A stretch of DNA of 64,000 bases. Origin: Puniceibacterium confluentis (GTDB taxonomy: Bacteria; Pseudomonadota; Alphaproteobacteria; Rhodobacterales; Rhodobacteraceae). This document shows, piece after piece, positions 47,015 through 57,172 of this stretch; position 1 is the first letter of the stretch; each line of letters opens with the position of its first letter. Position numbers and translations under genes: made by a program. Below the pieces are notes generated by a model, which did no database searches, was not told where the DNA came from, and saw only the letters and a program-made list of their open reading frames with translations. The stretch lies in contig NZ_VOJI01000002.1 of the NCBI RefSeq assembly GCF_007923445.1, forward strand, positions 186,001 to 250,000. Reading direction: 5' to 3'.

Positions 47015-47209
47015 GGGGGCAATGATGCGGCCTGGTGCCGCGAAAGATTTTCCGGGGAAGTTCCGCACACCTGGCACGGATGTTGATGTCCCGCCATGGC
47101 CCGGACCACACGGCGTTGCCCACAGCCGTTGACGCAATTGTCACAAAAACTTTAGTTGCACCACCTGGGCGATCCAAAGTTACCTTTGGTCATCCATAGG
47201 GAGTTCACA

Positions 47210-47671
47210 ATGAAAAATACATTTATTCTGCTTACCGGCCTGGCCTTTCTGGGCAGCACCGCTGCCGTGGCCCAGAGCGATTTCTCCGGTCATCTCAAGG
47301 CGCGACAGGGGCAGTTCCGTATTCTGGCCATCAACCTCGGCATTCTCGGCGCTATGGCCAAGGGGGAAACACCCTATGATGCCGAAGCCGCGCAGCACGC
47401 CGCCGACACGCTGAAGGCAGTATCAATGATTCACGAGCCCCCGCTCTGGCCGGAAGGGTCCGACAACATGAGCATCGAAGGCACTCGTGCCCTGCCCTCG
47501 ATCTGGGATGAACGCGAGGATTTCCTGGCGAAATGGGCTGGCCTGGGCGAAGCCGTAAGCGGCATGCAAGAGGTTGCTGGCACCGGCCAGGAGGCGGTTG
47601 GCCCGGCGCTTGGCAAGGTCGGTGGCGCCTGCAAGGCCTGCCACGACAAGCACCGCGCGCCCGACACCTGA
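47210..47671 (+). CDS. cytochrome c' family protein
   Basis: The 153-residue periplasmic protein has a signal peptide (MKNTFILLTGLAFLGSTAAVA) and a four-helix-bundle pattern with the single heme site CKACH at the C-terminus (C141, C144, H145), the layout of class II cytochrome c'. Such proteins bind NO or act as electron carriers. Ribosome site AGGGAG ends 9 bases before the start. A TTGACG element lies at 47129-47134. It is cotranscribed with the diheme cytochrome 7 bases downstream. Confidence 0.92.
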   Translation: MKNTFILLTGLAFLGSTAAVAQSDFSGHLKARQGQFRILAINLGILGAMAKGETPYDAEAAQHAADTLKAVSMIHEPPLWPEGSDNMSIEGTRALPSIWDEREDFLAKWAGLGEAVSGMQEVAGTGQEAVGPALGKVGGACKACHDKHRAPDT

Positions 47672-47678
47672 CTTCGGC

Positions 47679-48575
47679 ATGCGCAGAACCCTGTCCCTTG
47701 TGATGCTGGCGGCTGTGGTCGCCGCCAGTGCCGGTCTGATCGTGACCCGGGCCATCCCGATGCCCGCAGAGACGGTGGCGGACCTGCGAGGCGATGCCGG
47801 ACGCGGTGAACTGGTCTTTACCGCGGCGGGTTGTGCGTCCTGCCACCACGCGCCCGACGCCAAGGGCGCGGCAAAGCTGGTCCTGTCGGGGGGACAGAAA
47901 TTCCCGTCGGAATTCGGCACCTTCCTGTCACCCAACATCTCTCCGGACCCCGTCGCCGGACTCGGCGACTGGACCCTTTCGGATTTTGCAAGCGCGGTGA
48001 CTCGCGGCGTCTCGCCCGATGGCCAGCACTATTACCCGGCCTTTCCCTATACCGCCTATGCGCATATGGAGCCGCAGGATGTGGCCGATCTCTGGGCCTA
48101 TATCCAGACGCTGCCAGCCTCGTCCGAACCCAGCAAGCCGCACGACGTCGGCTTTCCCTTCAACATCCGCCGGAGCCTCGGGGTGTGGAAGCTGCTGTTC
48201 GCATCGGATCAGTGGGTGATGCAGGATCCGCCGAACGCCGCGGCGATGCGGGGCCGCTACCTGGTCGAGGCTCTCGGCCATTGCGGCGAATGCCACACGC
48301 CGCGCAACGCGCTGGGGGGGCTGAAACGCAATGCCTGGCTGAGCGGCGCCCCCAATCCCAGCGGATCGGGGAAGATCCCGGCGCTGACACCCGATGAGCT
48401 TGACTGGTCGGAAACCGACATCGCCTATTACCTCGAAACCGGGTTCACCCCGGACTTTGACAGCGTCGGCGGGCACATGGTCGCTGTGGTCGAAAATTTC
48501 GCGCGCCTTCCCGCCGCGGACCGCGCGGCTGTCGCCGCCTATCTCAAGGCGCTGCCCAAACCGGCGGCGAACTGA
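47679..48575 (+). CDS. diheme c-type cytochrome
   Basis: The 298-residue protein has an N-terminal anchor or signal (residues 5-22) and two class I heme sites, CASCH (C52, C55, H56) and CGECH (C202, C205, H206). It resembles the cytochrome subunits of periplasmic dehydrogenases and the AdhB/FdhB group. No dehydrogenase is adjacent; the pairing with the cytochrome c' suggests that the two exchange electrons. It starts 7 bases after the previous stop. Confidence 0.9.
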   Translation: MRRTLSLVMLAAVVAASAGLIVTRAIPMPAETVADLRGDAGRGELVFTAAGCASCHHAPDAKGAAKLVLSGGQKFPSEFGTFLSPNISPDPVAGLGDWTLSDFASAVTRGVSPDGQHYYPAFPYTAYAHMEPQDVADLWAYIQTLPASSEPSKPHDVGFPFNIRRSLGVWKLLFASDQWVMQDPPNAAAMRGRYLVEALGHCGECHTPRNALGGLKRNAWLSGAPNPSGSGKIPALTPDELDWSETDIAYYLETGFTPDFDSVGGHMVAVVENFARLPAADRAAVAAYLKALPKPAAN

Positions 48576-48639
48576 ATCACCGATAACGGCCCGCCCTTGT
48601 GTGCAAAAGCCGACCGCCTGCCAGGCAGCGACGCGACGC

Positions 48640-48670
48640 ACCCGTGGCAAGGCAGCGGGCAGCCACGGGT
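48640..48670. terminator. hairpin in the convergent gap before queF
   Basis: Perfect 9-base arms ACCCGTGGC / GCCACGGGT with a 13-base loop lie 65 bases after the diheme cytochrome stop and 83 bases past the queF stop. No T-tract follows on either strand. It is a candidate bidirectional transcript end. Confidence 0.35.
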
Positions 48671-48752
48671 CCGGATGAGCTCGGACGCGTTGCGGCAAGC
48701 CTGTGACAGTCGCATGCAGCAGGTGCAGTCGCAGTGGTGCAATCGCGGCTGG

Positions 48753-49214
48753 TTATCCTCTGCCGCGATAGGGCGGCACACCCTGATCCGGGATCCAGAC
48801 GTCTTTTGGCATGGCGCCCGTCTGCCAGAAGACATCTATCGGAATGCCGCCGCGTGGATACCAGTAGCCTCCGATCCGCAACCAGCGCGGCGACAGGAAC
48901 TCCACCAGCCGCCGCGCGATCGAAACGGTGCAGTCCTCGTGAAAGGCGCCGTGATTGCGAAACGCCCCGAGAAACAGCTTGAGGGATTTCGACTCGACCA
49001 GCCAGTCACCCGGCACGTAGTCGATCACCAGATGCGCAAAGTCGGGTTGACCGGTCATGGGGCAAAGCGAGGTGAATTCGGGTGCGGTGAAGCGCACGCA
49101 ATAGGACACGTCGGCCTGCGGGTTCGACACCCGTTCCAGGACCGCCTTTTCTGGCGATGCCGGCAGATCCGTCTTGCCGCCGAGCTGTGTCAAGTCGCTG
49201 TAAATGGTTTCCAT
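48753..49214 (-). CDS. queF: preQ0 reductase QueF
   Basis: The 153-residue unimodular QueF reduces 7-cyano-7-deazaguanine to preQ1 with NADPH. The nucleophile Cys is in [15 protein letters not shown], and the family [21 protein letters not shown] is present. It belongs to the YkvM subfamily of about 150 residues. It is the last gene of queC-queD-queE-queF, 19 bases after queE. Confidence 0.97.
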   Translation of the reverse strand: METIYSDLTQLGGKTDLPASPEKAVLERVSNPQADVSYCVRFTAPEFTSLCPMTGQPDFAHLVIDYVPGDWLVESKSLKLFLGAFRNHGAFHEDCTVSIARRLVEFLSPRWLRIGGYWYPRGGIPIDVFWQTGAMPKDVWIPDQGVPPYRGRG

Positions 49215-49233
49215 ATAGTGCTCCTGTGGCGGG

Positions 49234-49944
49234 TCAGACGCCGCGTTTGTTACCCCAAAGCAGAACGTGAAGTTGTGGCAGCACCCGAGGCGCGAACCAG
49301 CCATCGGCCATGACCTTGTCGACCAGCCACAACAGCCGGTCTGACAGGGCTTGCGGCGCGACTGCGACCGCCGGGTCGACCTCCGGGTTGCCCGGCTGCA
49401 GATAGAGCGGCAGCGATGGATACCTGTCGGCCACGTCACGGGCCCAGGCATAATCCACGTCATCGAAGATCACGATCTTCAGCACGACCTGTCCGGCCCC
49501 CGAGGCCGCGCCGACGCAGGCCGAAAATGTGGTCCAGTTGACTTTTTCGCCGCTGGACGGCGGCTTGGGGCTGAGCACCAGCGTGTCCAGCGCCGCGAAC
49601 CATGGTCTTGCGACAGAGCCCTGGGTTTCACAGGCAAAGCGGTACCCTGCCGTCTGCCCCAGCGCGATCAACGCGGTGAAATCCTGAATGGCCGGATTGC
49701 CCCCGGACAAAGAGATCGTCAGAGGCTTGCCGCCCGACAGGCGCGTGATCTCGCTCCACACCGCGTCGGTCGACATCGCCGCCCAGGTGTGGCGCAGTGC
49801 GGGATCCACCGCATGCATGCTGTCACACCATGCACAGCGGTAATCACACCCGCCGGTGCGCACGAAAACAGTGGGCTCTCCGATCAGAGCCCCCTCTCCC
49901 TGAATGGTCGGGCCAAAGATCTCGGCAATGCGCAAACTTGTCAC
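49234..49944 (-). CDS. queE: 7-carboxy-7-deazaguanine synthase QueE (radical SAM)
   Basis: The 236-residue radical SAM enzyme converts 6-carboxytetrahydropterin to 7-carboxy-7-deazaguanine. The cluster motif is CDYRCAWC (CX3CX2C), preceded by [20 protein letters not shown]. The start is GTG at 49944, overlapping the queD stop (GTGA). An upstream ATG in the same frame at 50019 would add 25 residues antisense to nothing known but inside queD. Confidence 0.96.
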   Translation of the reverse strand: MTSLRIAEIFGPTIQGEGALIGEPTVFVRTGGCDYRCAWCDSMHAVDPALRHTWAAMSTDAVWSEITRLSGGKPLTISLSGGNPAIQDFTALIALGQTAGYRFACETQGSVARPWFAALDTLVLSPKPPSSGEKVNWTTFSACVGAASGAGQVVLKIVIFDDVDYAWARDVADRYPSLPLYLQPGNPEVDPAVAVAPQALSDRLLWLVDKVMADGWFAPRVLPQLHVLLWGNKRGV

Positions 49945-50294
49945 GGCCGGTATTCCGCCCAGGTCTTGGGGGTCTCGCTGACCTTTGCCGCCACTGTCTC
50001 GGGCCAGCGCGCCGCGCACCAGTCGTAGAAATGCCGCGCCATGTTTTCGCCGGTTGGCGGATTTTCCATCACATCGTTCAGATGCCGGTGATCAAAATTT
50101 TCGTCAATATAGGTCTTCAACGGCTTCAACGCGCTATAATCGCGCACGAAACCATCAGCGTTCAGCTCGGCCGACGCCAGCTCGATCACGACGATATAGT
50201 TGTGACCATGCAGGCGGGCACATTGATGACCCTCCGGCAGGTGCGACAGTTGATGCGAGGCGGAGAAGTGAAACTCCTTTGTGATCCGATACAT
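49941..50294 (-). CDS. queD: 6-carboxytetrahydropterin synthase QueD
   Basis: The 117-residue protein of the T-fold family turns dihydroneopterin triphosphate into 6-carboxytetrahydropterin. Zinc ligands are in HFSASHQL and LHGHNY; the catalytic Cys is in [10 protein letters not shown] and the NFDHRHLND segment is present. Its ATG overlaps the queC stop (TGATG). Confidence 0.97.
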   Translation of the reverse strand: MYRITKEFHFSASHQLSHLPEGHQCARLHGHNYIVVIELASAELNADGFVRDYSALKPLKTYIDENFDHRHLNDVMENPPTGENMARHFYDWCAARWPETVAAKVSETPKTWAEYRP

Positions 50295-50995
50295 CAGGCG
50301 GGGTGCTTTCGTGCGATGGCCTCGGTCCAGAAGTCCGGGTCTTCATAGATCGTGGGGTCGGTCACCCCGGCCAGATGAAAGGCCTCGCGGCGTTCAACAC
50401 AGGTGCCGCAGCGGCCGCAATGCAGTGCGCCGCCCTTGTAGCATGACCATGTCTCGGCGAAGGGCGTGTTGTGGCGCTGGCCAGCGGTCACGATGTCGGC
50501 CTTGGTGCGATGCACGAACGGCGTGTACAGGCGGACATCGGCATAACCGTCCAAAGCCAGCGCCTGCATGGTCGCAAAGGCTTCGGTGAAGGCGGGGCGG
50601 CAATCGGGATAAATGAAATGGTCCCCGCCGTGCACCGCGGTGGCAACAGCCTGATCGCCGCGCGCGGCGGCGACGCCGAAAGCCACGGTCAGCATTATCG
50701 CATTGCGGTTCGGCACAACGGTAATCCGCATGCTGTCCTCGGCGTAGTGGCCGTCAGGCACCGCGATATCGTCGGTCAAGGCAGAGCCGGTCAGAACGGC
50801 ACCTATGGCGCGCAGGTCAATGATATCGTGCGGCACGTCCAGTCGGCGCGCGCACAGCGCGGCATAGTCCACTTCCTTGCGATGACGCTGGCCATAGTCG
50901 AACGACACGAGGCGCGTCAGTTCGCGTTCGTCTGCGACCATATGCGCAAGCGATACAGAGTCCAATCCGCCGGAGCAGATGACAATCGTCTTCAT
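50294..50995 (-). CDS. queC: 7-cyano-7-deazaguanine synthase QueC
   Basis: The 233-residue PP-loop ATPase makes preQ0 from 7-carboxy-7-deazaguanine, ammonia and ATP. PP-loop CSGGLDSVSLAH is at residues 7-18, and the zinc site CYKGGALHCGRCGTCVERREAF near the C-terminus supplies four cysteines (read across two parts). It is the first gene of the queuosine precursor operon. A possible leader structure that masks its ribosome site is described at 51002-51036. Confidence 0.97.
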   Translation of the reverse strand: MKTIVICSGGLDSVSLAHMVADERELTRLVSFDYGQRHRKEVDYAALCARRLDVPHDIIDLRAIGAVLTGSALTDDIAVPDGHYAEDSMRITVVPNRNAIMLTVAFGVAAARGDQAVATAVHGGDHFIYPDCRPAFTEAFATMQALALDGYADVRLYTPFVHRTKADIVTAGQRHNTPFAETWSCYKGGALHCGRCGTCVERREAFHLAGVTDPTIYEDPDFWTEAIARKHPA

Positions 50996-51001
50996 TTTAC
51001 A

Positions 51002-51036
51002 CCCTTGTTTTGTTACCCGGGTAGGCTGCGACCGGA
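51002..51036 (-). promoter_or_regulatory. possible pseudoknot leader of queC masking the ribosome site
   Basis: On the minus strand the 35 bases before queC can form a short stem (CCGG 51035-51032 with CCGG 51020-51017), an 11-base loop containing CCT, an A-rich linker and the ribosome site AAGGG (51006-51002), whose AGG can pair with the loop CCT. This is the plan of a class I preQ1 riboswitch (about 34 bases, H-type pseudoknot). The conserved CUAA tail of the consensus is absent, so the identification is uncertain. Confidence 0.3.
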
Positions 51037-51078
51037 AATCGCTCTTTAAACCGTGTTGCAATCGGTGCCAAGTGGCAT

Positions 51079-51158
51079 GTCCTGGCGTTGCGCCCCGACG
51101 CTGGGTCACCGCAAGCCGGTCCTGGCGTTGCGCCCCGACGCTGGGTCACCGCAAGCCG
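51079..51158. repeat. perfect 40-base tandem duplication
   Basis: Bases 51079-51118 are repeated without change at 51119-51158, beginning GTCCTGGCGTTGCGCC and ending GCAAGCCG. Each unit contains a small GCGT/ACGC hairpin. The identity shows that the duplication is recent or maintained. Confidence 0.95.
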
Positions 51159-51364
51159 GAATCCACCCGGGACCGCGTCGATCCGGGCCGCGGGCAGAGT
51201 GATCTGCGGATATCAGCACCGGGTCACCGAACGGCTGTATTTCGGACGTTCGCCAGACCACCTCAGAAGAGCCGGACAAGCACCTGATTTTGCCGACCTT
51301 GCGGATTCGCAGGGTCCTGGAACTGCCGTGCACTTCGCAATTCTGGCCTAAGTCGCTGAAATAA

Positions 51365-51439
51365 TGGTGGGTGATAAGGGATTTGAACCCCTGACATCTT
51401 CGATGTGAACGAAGCGCTCTACCACTGAGCTAATCACCC
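51365..51439 (-). tRNA. tRNA-Val (anticodon CAC), CCA encoded
   Basis: The minus strand folds into a cloverleaf: acceptor GGGTGAT / ATCACCC, D arm with TAGCTCAGTGGTAGAGC, anticodon stem CTTCG / CGAAG with loop TTCACAT (anticodon CAC, reads GTG), and T arm with GGTTCAAATCC. The 3' CCA is encoded (51365-51367). The mature tRNA is 75 bases including CCA. Confidence 0.97.
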
Positions 51440-51622
51440 GCTGGGGCCTATTAACGCCCTGCGGCGGACTGTGCAAGGGGGTCGCGGCACCTATACTCAG
51501 CCGTGAGCCGCAATTGTTTTGGCACCTGTATCCGGGACTGGCAGCACGGGTTTGACAACGCGTTCCGAAATTCCGGAGGCACTGGTCGCCGACAGGGAAC
51601 TGTCACGCCGTTGCCGGAACGC

Positions 51623-51655
51623 ATACGCCGCCCGGAGGTGTTCCGGGCGGCGTAT
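51623..51655 (-). terminator. long hairpin after lon, probable terminator
   Basis: A 14-base perfect stem (ATACGCCGCCCGGA with TCCGGGCGGCGTAT) closes a 5-base loop 20 bases past the lon stop. The following minus-strand bases (GCGTTCCGG) are not a strong T-tract, but the stem is the most stable in this gap. The rest of 51440-51675 shows no gene. Confidence 0.65.
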
Positions 51656-51675
51656 TCTGGCAGGATCCGTTCGGC

Positions 51676-54084
51676 TCAGTGCGCTACGGGGGCCGCGCCG
51701 GGCGCGTCGCCCTTGGACAGCGCCTGGGATGCCGCCTCTTCGGCCTCTTCATCCCAGTCAATCGGCTCGGGCGCGCGGATCAGGGCTTTGGCCAGCACTT
51801 CCGCGACATGTTCGACCGGGATGATCTCCAGCCCGTTCTTCACGTTGTCGGGCAGTTCGGCCAGATCCTTTTCGTTTTCCTTCGGGATCAGAACGGTCTT
51901 GACCCCGCCCCGCAGCGCGGCGAGCAGTTTTTCCTTCAGGCCGCCGATGGGCATGGCGTTGCCTCGCAAGGACACTTCGCCGGTCATGGCGATGTCCTTG
52001 CGCACCGGGATACCCGTCAGCGCCGAGACGATCGACGTCACCATCGCCAGACCCGCCGAGGGACCATCCTTGGGAGTGGCCCCGTCCGGAACGTGGACAT
52101 GGATGTCCCACCGCTCGAACCGCGGCGGCTTGATCCCGATCTGAGGCGAGATCGAGCGGACATAAGACGAGGCCGCGTCGATGCTCTCCTTCATTACGTC
52201 GCCCAGCTTGCCGGTGGTCTTCATCCGGCCCTTGCCCGGCAGGCGCAGCGCCTCGATCTGCAGCAGGTCGCCACCGACCGACGTATAGGCAAGCCCTGTC
52301 ACGACGCCGACCTGGTGCTCGTCCTCGGTCAGACCATAGCGGTGTTTGCGCACGCCAAGGAAGTCACCGAGGTTTTCGGACGTGACCACAACGGTCTTTT
52401 CATCGCCGCGCACAATTTGCGTCACCGCCTTGCGCGACAGCTTGGCCAGTTCCCGTTCCAGATTCCGCACGCCGGCCTCGCGGGTATAGTACCGCACGAT
52501 GTCCGTCAGCGCGCCGTCGGTCACCTCGAACTCGCCCTTTTTCAGGCCGTGGTTCTTGATCTGCTTGGCGATCAGGTGGCGCTTGGCGATCTCGGTCTTC
52601 TCGTCCTCGGTGTAGCCCGACAGCGGAATGATCTCCATCCGGTCCAGCAACGGGCCCGGCATGTTGTACGAGTTCGCCGTGGTCAGGAACATCACGTTCG
52701 ACAGGTCATACTCGACCTCGAGGTAGTGATCCGAGAATGTCGCGTTCTGTTCCGGATCCAGCACCTCGAGCATGGCCGAGGCAGGGTCGCCGCGGAAGTC
52801 CTGACCCATCTTGTCGATTTCATCCAGCAGGATGAGCGGATTGGTGGTCTTTGCCTTCTTCAGCGCCTGGATGATCTTGCCGGGCATCGAACCGATATAG
52901 GTCCGGCGATGGCCGCGGATCTCGGATTCGTCGCGCACGCCGCCCAGCGAGATGCGGATGAATTCGCGCCCCGTGGCCTTGGCAACCGATTTGCCCAGAC
53001 TGGTCTTGCCGACACCCGGAGGGCCGACGAGGCACATGATCGGGCCTTTCAGTTTCTTGCTGCGCTGCTGCACCGCCAGATATTCGACAATCCGCTCCTT
53101 CACTTTCTCAAGCGAATAGTGGTCGTCATCCAGCACCTTCTGCGCCAGAACGAGGTCTTTCTTGACGCGTGACTTGACGCCCCACGGAATGCTCAGCATC
53201 CAGTCGAGATAGTTGCGCACCACCGTCGCCTCGGCGGACATCGGCGACATGTTCTTCAGCTTCTTGATCTCGGCATCCGCCTTTTCGCGGGCCTCTTTGC
53301 TCAGCTTGGTTTCCGAGACGCGCTTTTCCAGTTCGGCGACCTCGTTCTGGCCGTCCTCACCATCGCCCAGCTCTTTCTGAATCGCCTTCATCTGCTCATT
53401 CAGATAATATTCGCGCTGGGTGCGCTCCATCTGGGATTTCACCCGGGTCTTGATCTTTTTCTCGACCTGCAGGACAGACATTTCGCCCTGCATCAGGCCA
53501 TAGACCTTCTCGAGCCGGTCGGAGATCGCCAGCGTTTCCAGAAGCTCCTGTTTCTGACCCACTTCGATGCCCAGATGGCCGGATACCAGATCAGCCAGCT
53601 TGGCGGGTTCGGTGGTTTCCGAAACGGTGCTCAGCGCCTCTTCGGGGATGTTCTTCTTGATCTTCGCATAGCGCTCGAATTCATCGCCCACCGTGCGCAC
53701 CAGTGCCTCGATCGCGGTGGCGTCACCCGGCATCTCGGTCAGGTACTCGGCCCTGGCCTCGAAGAATTCCTCATTGTCGAGATATTCGGTGATGCGGACG
53801 CGCGCCTGACCTTCGACAAGCACCTTGACGGTGCCGTCGGGCAATTTCAGCAATTGCAGCACATTGGCCAGCACGCCGGCCTTGTAGATGCCCTCGGACG
53901 TGGGGTCGTCCACGGCGGGGTCGATCTGCGACGACAACAGGATCTGCTTGTCGTCCGACATCACCTCTTCGAGGGCGCGCACCGACTTTTCGCGCCCCAC
54001 GAACAGCGGCACAATCATGTGCGGGAACACCACGATGTCGCGCAGGGGCAGCACCGGATAAGACGTGTTGAGAGGCTTTTTCAT
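51676..54084 (-). CDS. lon: ATP-dependent protease Lon
   Basis: The 802-residue AAA+ protease degrades misfolded and regulatory proteins. It has the LonN domain ([21 protein letters not shown] near residue 14, in two parts), a coiled coil, Walker [12 protein letters not shown], Walker [11 protein letters not shown], and the Ser-Lys dyad S676 (KDGPSAG) and K719 (GGLKEKL). ATG at 54084 follows an AAGGA site; a TTG at 54090 in frame was not used. Transcription should start at a clear sigma-32 promoter about 72 bases upstream. Confidence 0.98.
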   Translation of the reverse strand: MKKPLNTSYPVLPLRDIVVFPHMIVPLFVGREKSVRALEEVMSDDKQILLSSQIDPAVDDPTSEGIYKAGVLANVLQLLKLPDGTVKVLVEGQARVRITEYLDNEEFFEARAEYLTEMPGDATAIEALVRTVGDEFERYAKIKKNIPEEALSTVSETTEPAKLADLVSGHLGIEVGQKQELLETLAISDRLEKVYGLMQGEMSVLQVEKKIKTRVKSQMERTQREYYLNEQMKAIQKELGDGEDGQNEVAELEKRVSETKLSKEAREKADAEIKKLKNMSPMSAEATVVRNYLDWMLSIPWGVKSRVKKDLVLAQKVLDDDHYSLEKVKERIVEYLAVQQRSKKLKGPIMCLVGPPGVGKTSLGKSVAKATGREFIRISLGGVRDESEIRGHRRTYIGSMPGKIIQALKKAKTTNPLILLDEIDKMGQDFRGDPASAMLEVLDPEQNATFSDHYLEVEYDLSNVMFLTTANSYNMPGPLLDRMEIIPLSGYTEDEKTEIAKRHLIAKQIKNHGLKKGEFEVTDGALTDIVRYYTREAGVRNLERELAKLSRKAVTQIVRGDEKTVVVTSENLGDFLGVRKHRYGLTEDEHQVGVVTGLAYTSVGGDLLQIEALRLPGKGRMKTTGKLGDVMKESIDAASSYVRSISPQIGIKPPRFERWDIHVHVPDGATPKDGPSAGLAMVTSIVSALTGIPVRKDIAMTGEVSLRGNAMPIGGLKEKLLAALRGGVKTVLIPKENEKDLAELPDNVKNGLEIIPVEHVAEVLAKALIRAPEPIDWDEEAEEAASQALSKGDAPGAAPVAH

Positions 54085-54162
54085 GCTCAATCCTTATTCT
54101 TGGCAAGATGGCACCGGCCCCGCTGTGCGGCAGCCCCGGCCAACTCCGGTCATGGACAGTGA

Positions 54163-54191
54163 AGATGGGGCACAATGGTGCCGGTTTCAAG
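54163..54191 (-). promoter_or_regulatory. sigma-32 (RpoH) heat-shock promoter of lon
   Basis: On the minus strand CTTGAAA (54191-54185) and CCCCATCT (54170-54163) are separated by 14 bases, a full match to the sigma-32 consensus CTTGAAA-N13/14-CCCCATNT. Transcription would begin near 54156, giving a leader of about 72 bases before the lon ATG. lon is a classical RpoH target. Confidence 0.9.
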
Positions 54192-54288
54192 CTGTTCCCA
54201 CACTGTCTTGCGGCAGCATGACCCGCAGCGACGCCAAGCGCAAGCGGGTTGGGCAGCGGTAAAACTGCCGGGGAGTTTCGGATCATTG

Positions 54289-54313
54289 CCGGGCAGGCTG
54301 TGCACCTGCCCGG
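54289..54313 (-). terminator. hairpin between the ene-reductase and lon
   Basis: A 9-base perfect stem CCGGGCAGG / CCTGCCCGG with a 7-base loop lies 117 bases past the ene-reductase stop and upstream of the lon promoter. It probably insulates lon. The 346-base gap 54085-54430 otherwise holds only the lon promoter and leader. Confidence 0.5.
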
Positions 54314-54430
54314 ATGGTCCCGGGGACTATTACCTGTCAATCGCGATGCCGCGGACTCTGGTTCCGGCCTGGGGCCGCAACCAGGGGCCGCGTCACCCGT
54401 TGAGACGGTCTGCCCGGCGCAAAGCCCGTG

Positions 54431-55540
54431 TCAGCCTGCCTTTTTCAGCTCCGCTTCGCTCAGGAACGGATAATCGGTATAGCCCTTGGCACCGCCGCCA
54501 TAGAAGGTCGATTTGTCCGCAGCGTTGAGCTCTGCATCAAGCTCGAGGCGTTGGGCAAGATCGGGATTCGCGATATAGGGCACCCCGAAGGCGACCAGAT
54601 CGGCAGGGCCGTCAGCAACATTTTTGAGCGCAAGTTCCCGGTCATAGCCGTTGTTGCCCATCCAGGTGCCGCCGAACTTAGCCTTCAGCGCGGCCAGATC
54701 GGTCTCGTTCGGCCAGCTGCGCGGACCGCCGGTCTCGCCTTCGATCATGTGGAGATAGGCAAGGTCATACCGTGCCAGCCTGCCGACAACGTAGTCGGCC
54801 AGTGCCGCCGGATCGCTGTCTGTCGCGCCATTGGCACCCGAGAACGGGCTCAGGCGGATACCGACGCGGCCCGGTTCCCAGACAGTGAGGATCGCGTCCA
54901 GCACTTCGAAGGTCAGCCGGGTGCGATTCTCCAGCGAGCCGCCATAGGTGTCTTCGCGCTTGTTGGGGCCATCCTTCATGAACTGATCCAGCAGGTAGCC
55001 ATTGGCCGCGTGCAGCTCGATGCCATCAAAACCGGCCTTCTTGGCGTTTGCCGCCGCATGGCGGTATTCGTCCAGAAGGCGGGGAATCTCGGCGACTTCC
55101 AGGGCGCGCGGCTCGGAGGTGTCAATCATCTGGGTGCCGTCGAAGGTGGGCGCCCCCGAGGCGATGGGCGACGGGGCCACGGGCTTCTTGCCGTCCTCCT
55201 GCAACGATGTGTGCGACACCCGGCCGACATGCCAGAGCTGCATGACGATCTTGCCGCCCGCAGCGTGCACCGAGTCGGTGACGCGTTTCCAGGCATCAAC
55301 CTGCGCTTCGGAATAAATGCCCGGCGTCCAGGCATAGCCCTTGCCTTCGGGTGTGATCTGCGTCGCCTCGGTGATGATCAGGCCGGCGCCCGCCCGTTGG
55401 GTGTAATAGGTGACGTGCAGGTCATGCGGTGTGTCATCTTCGGGGCGCGCCCGGTTGCGCGTCAGCGGCGCCATCACAATGCGGTTCTTCAGCTCGATCT
55501 TGCCCGCGGTATGCGGCGTGAACAACGTGTGTTTGGTCAT
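54431..55540 (-). CDS. Old Yellow Enzyme family alkene reductase (NemA-like)
   Basis: The 369-residue FMN-dependent TIM barrel has LKNRIVMAPLTRNRA at the FMN site, GKIVMQLWHVGR, FDGIELHAANGYLLDQF with the substrate-binding His-Asn pair, and YGGSLENRTRL. Such enzymes reduce activated C=C bonds (enones, N-ethylmaleimide, nitro compounds) with NAD(P)H and are often induced by electrophile stress. The physiological substrate is unknown. Confidence 0.93.
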   Translation of the reverse strand: MTKHTLFTPHTAGKIELKNRIVMAPLTRNRARPEDDTPHDLHVTYYTQRAGAGLIITEATQITPEGKGYAWTPGIYSEAQVDAWKRVTDSVHAAGGKIVMQLWHVGRVSHTSLQEDGKKPVAPSPIASGAPTFDGTQMIDTSEPRALEVAEIPRLLDEYRHAAANAKKAGFDGIELHAANGYLLDQFMKDGPNKREDTYGGSLENRTRLTFEVLDAILTVWEPGRVGIRLSPFSGANGATDSDPAALADYVVGRLARYDLAYLHMIEGETGGPRSWPNETDLAALKAKFGGTWMGNNGYDRELALKNVADGPADLVAFGVPYIANPDLAQRLELDAELNAADKSTFYGGGAKGYTDYPFLSEAELKKAG

Positions 55541-55708
55541 TGGTCGGTCCTTTTATGGTGCGCCTGCCAGCAACAGGTGTCCGGATGCAACGCGCCGCAT
55601 CCCGGATCGGATCCATCCGGCCGCGACCGAACGCGCGCAAACATGGTGCGGATTGCTGAAACCGGGGGCTGCCGCGCGGCCCGACCAGACCGGCGCGGGA
55701 CGCTTTGC

Positions 55709-57172
<1,464 letters not shown>

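Larger units (their letters stand above)
50996..51364. other. intergenic region between queC and tRNA-Val
   Basis: This 369-base stretch holds the queC leader (51002-51036), a perfect 40-base tandem duplication (51079-51158) and about 200 bases with no recognisable gene. Short open frames across it show no codon bias or similarity that I recognise. Confidence 0.6.

Noticed and set aside
51079-51158. The 40-base repeats as a CRISPR array
   Set aside because: The two copies are directly adjacent with no spacer, and there is no cas gene in the window.
51088-51351. A short frame reading through the 40-base tandem repeat
   Set aside because: It has no ribosome site and repeats shift frame between copies; the translation is low complexity.
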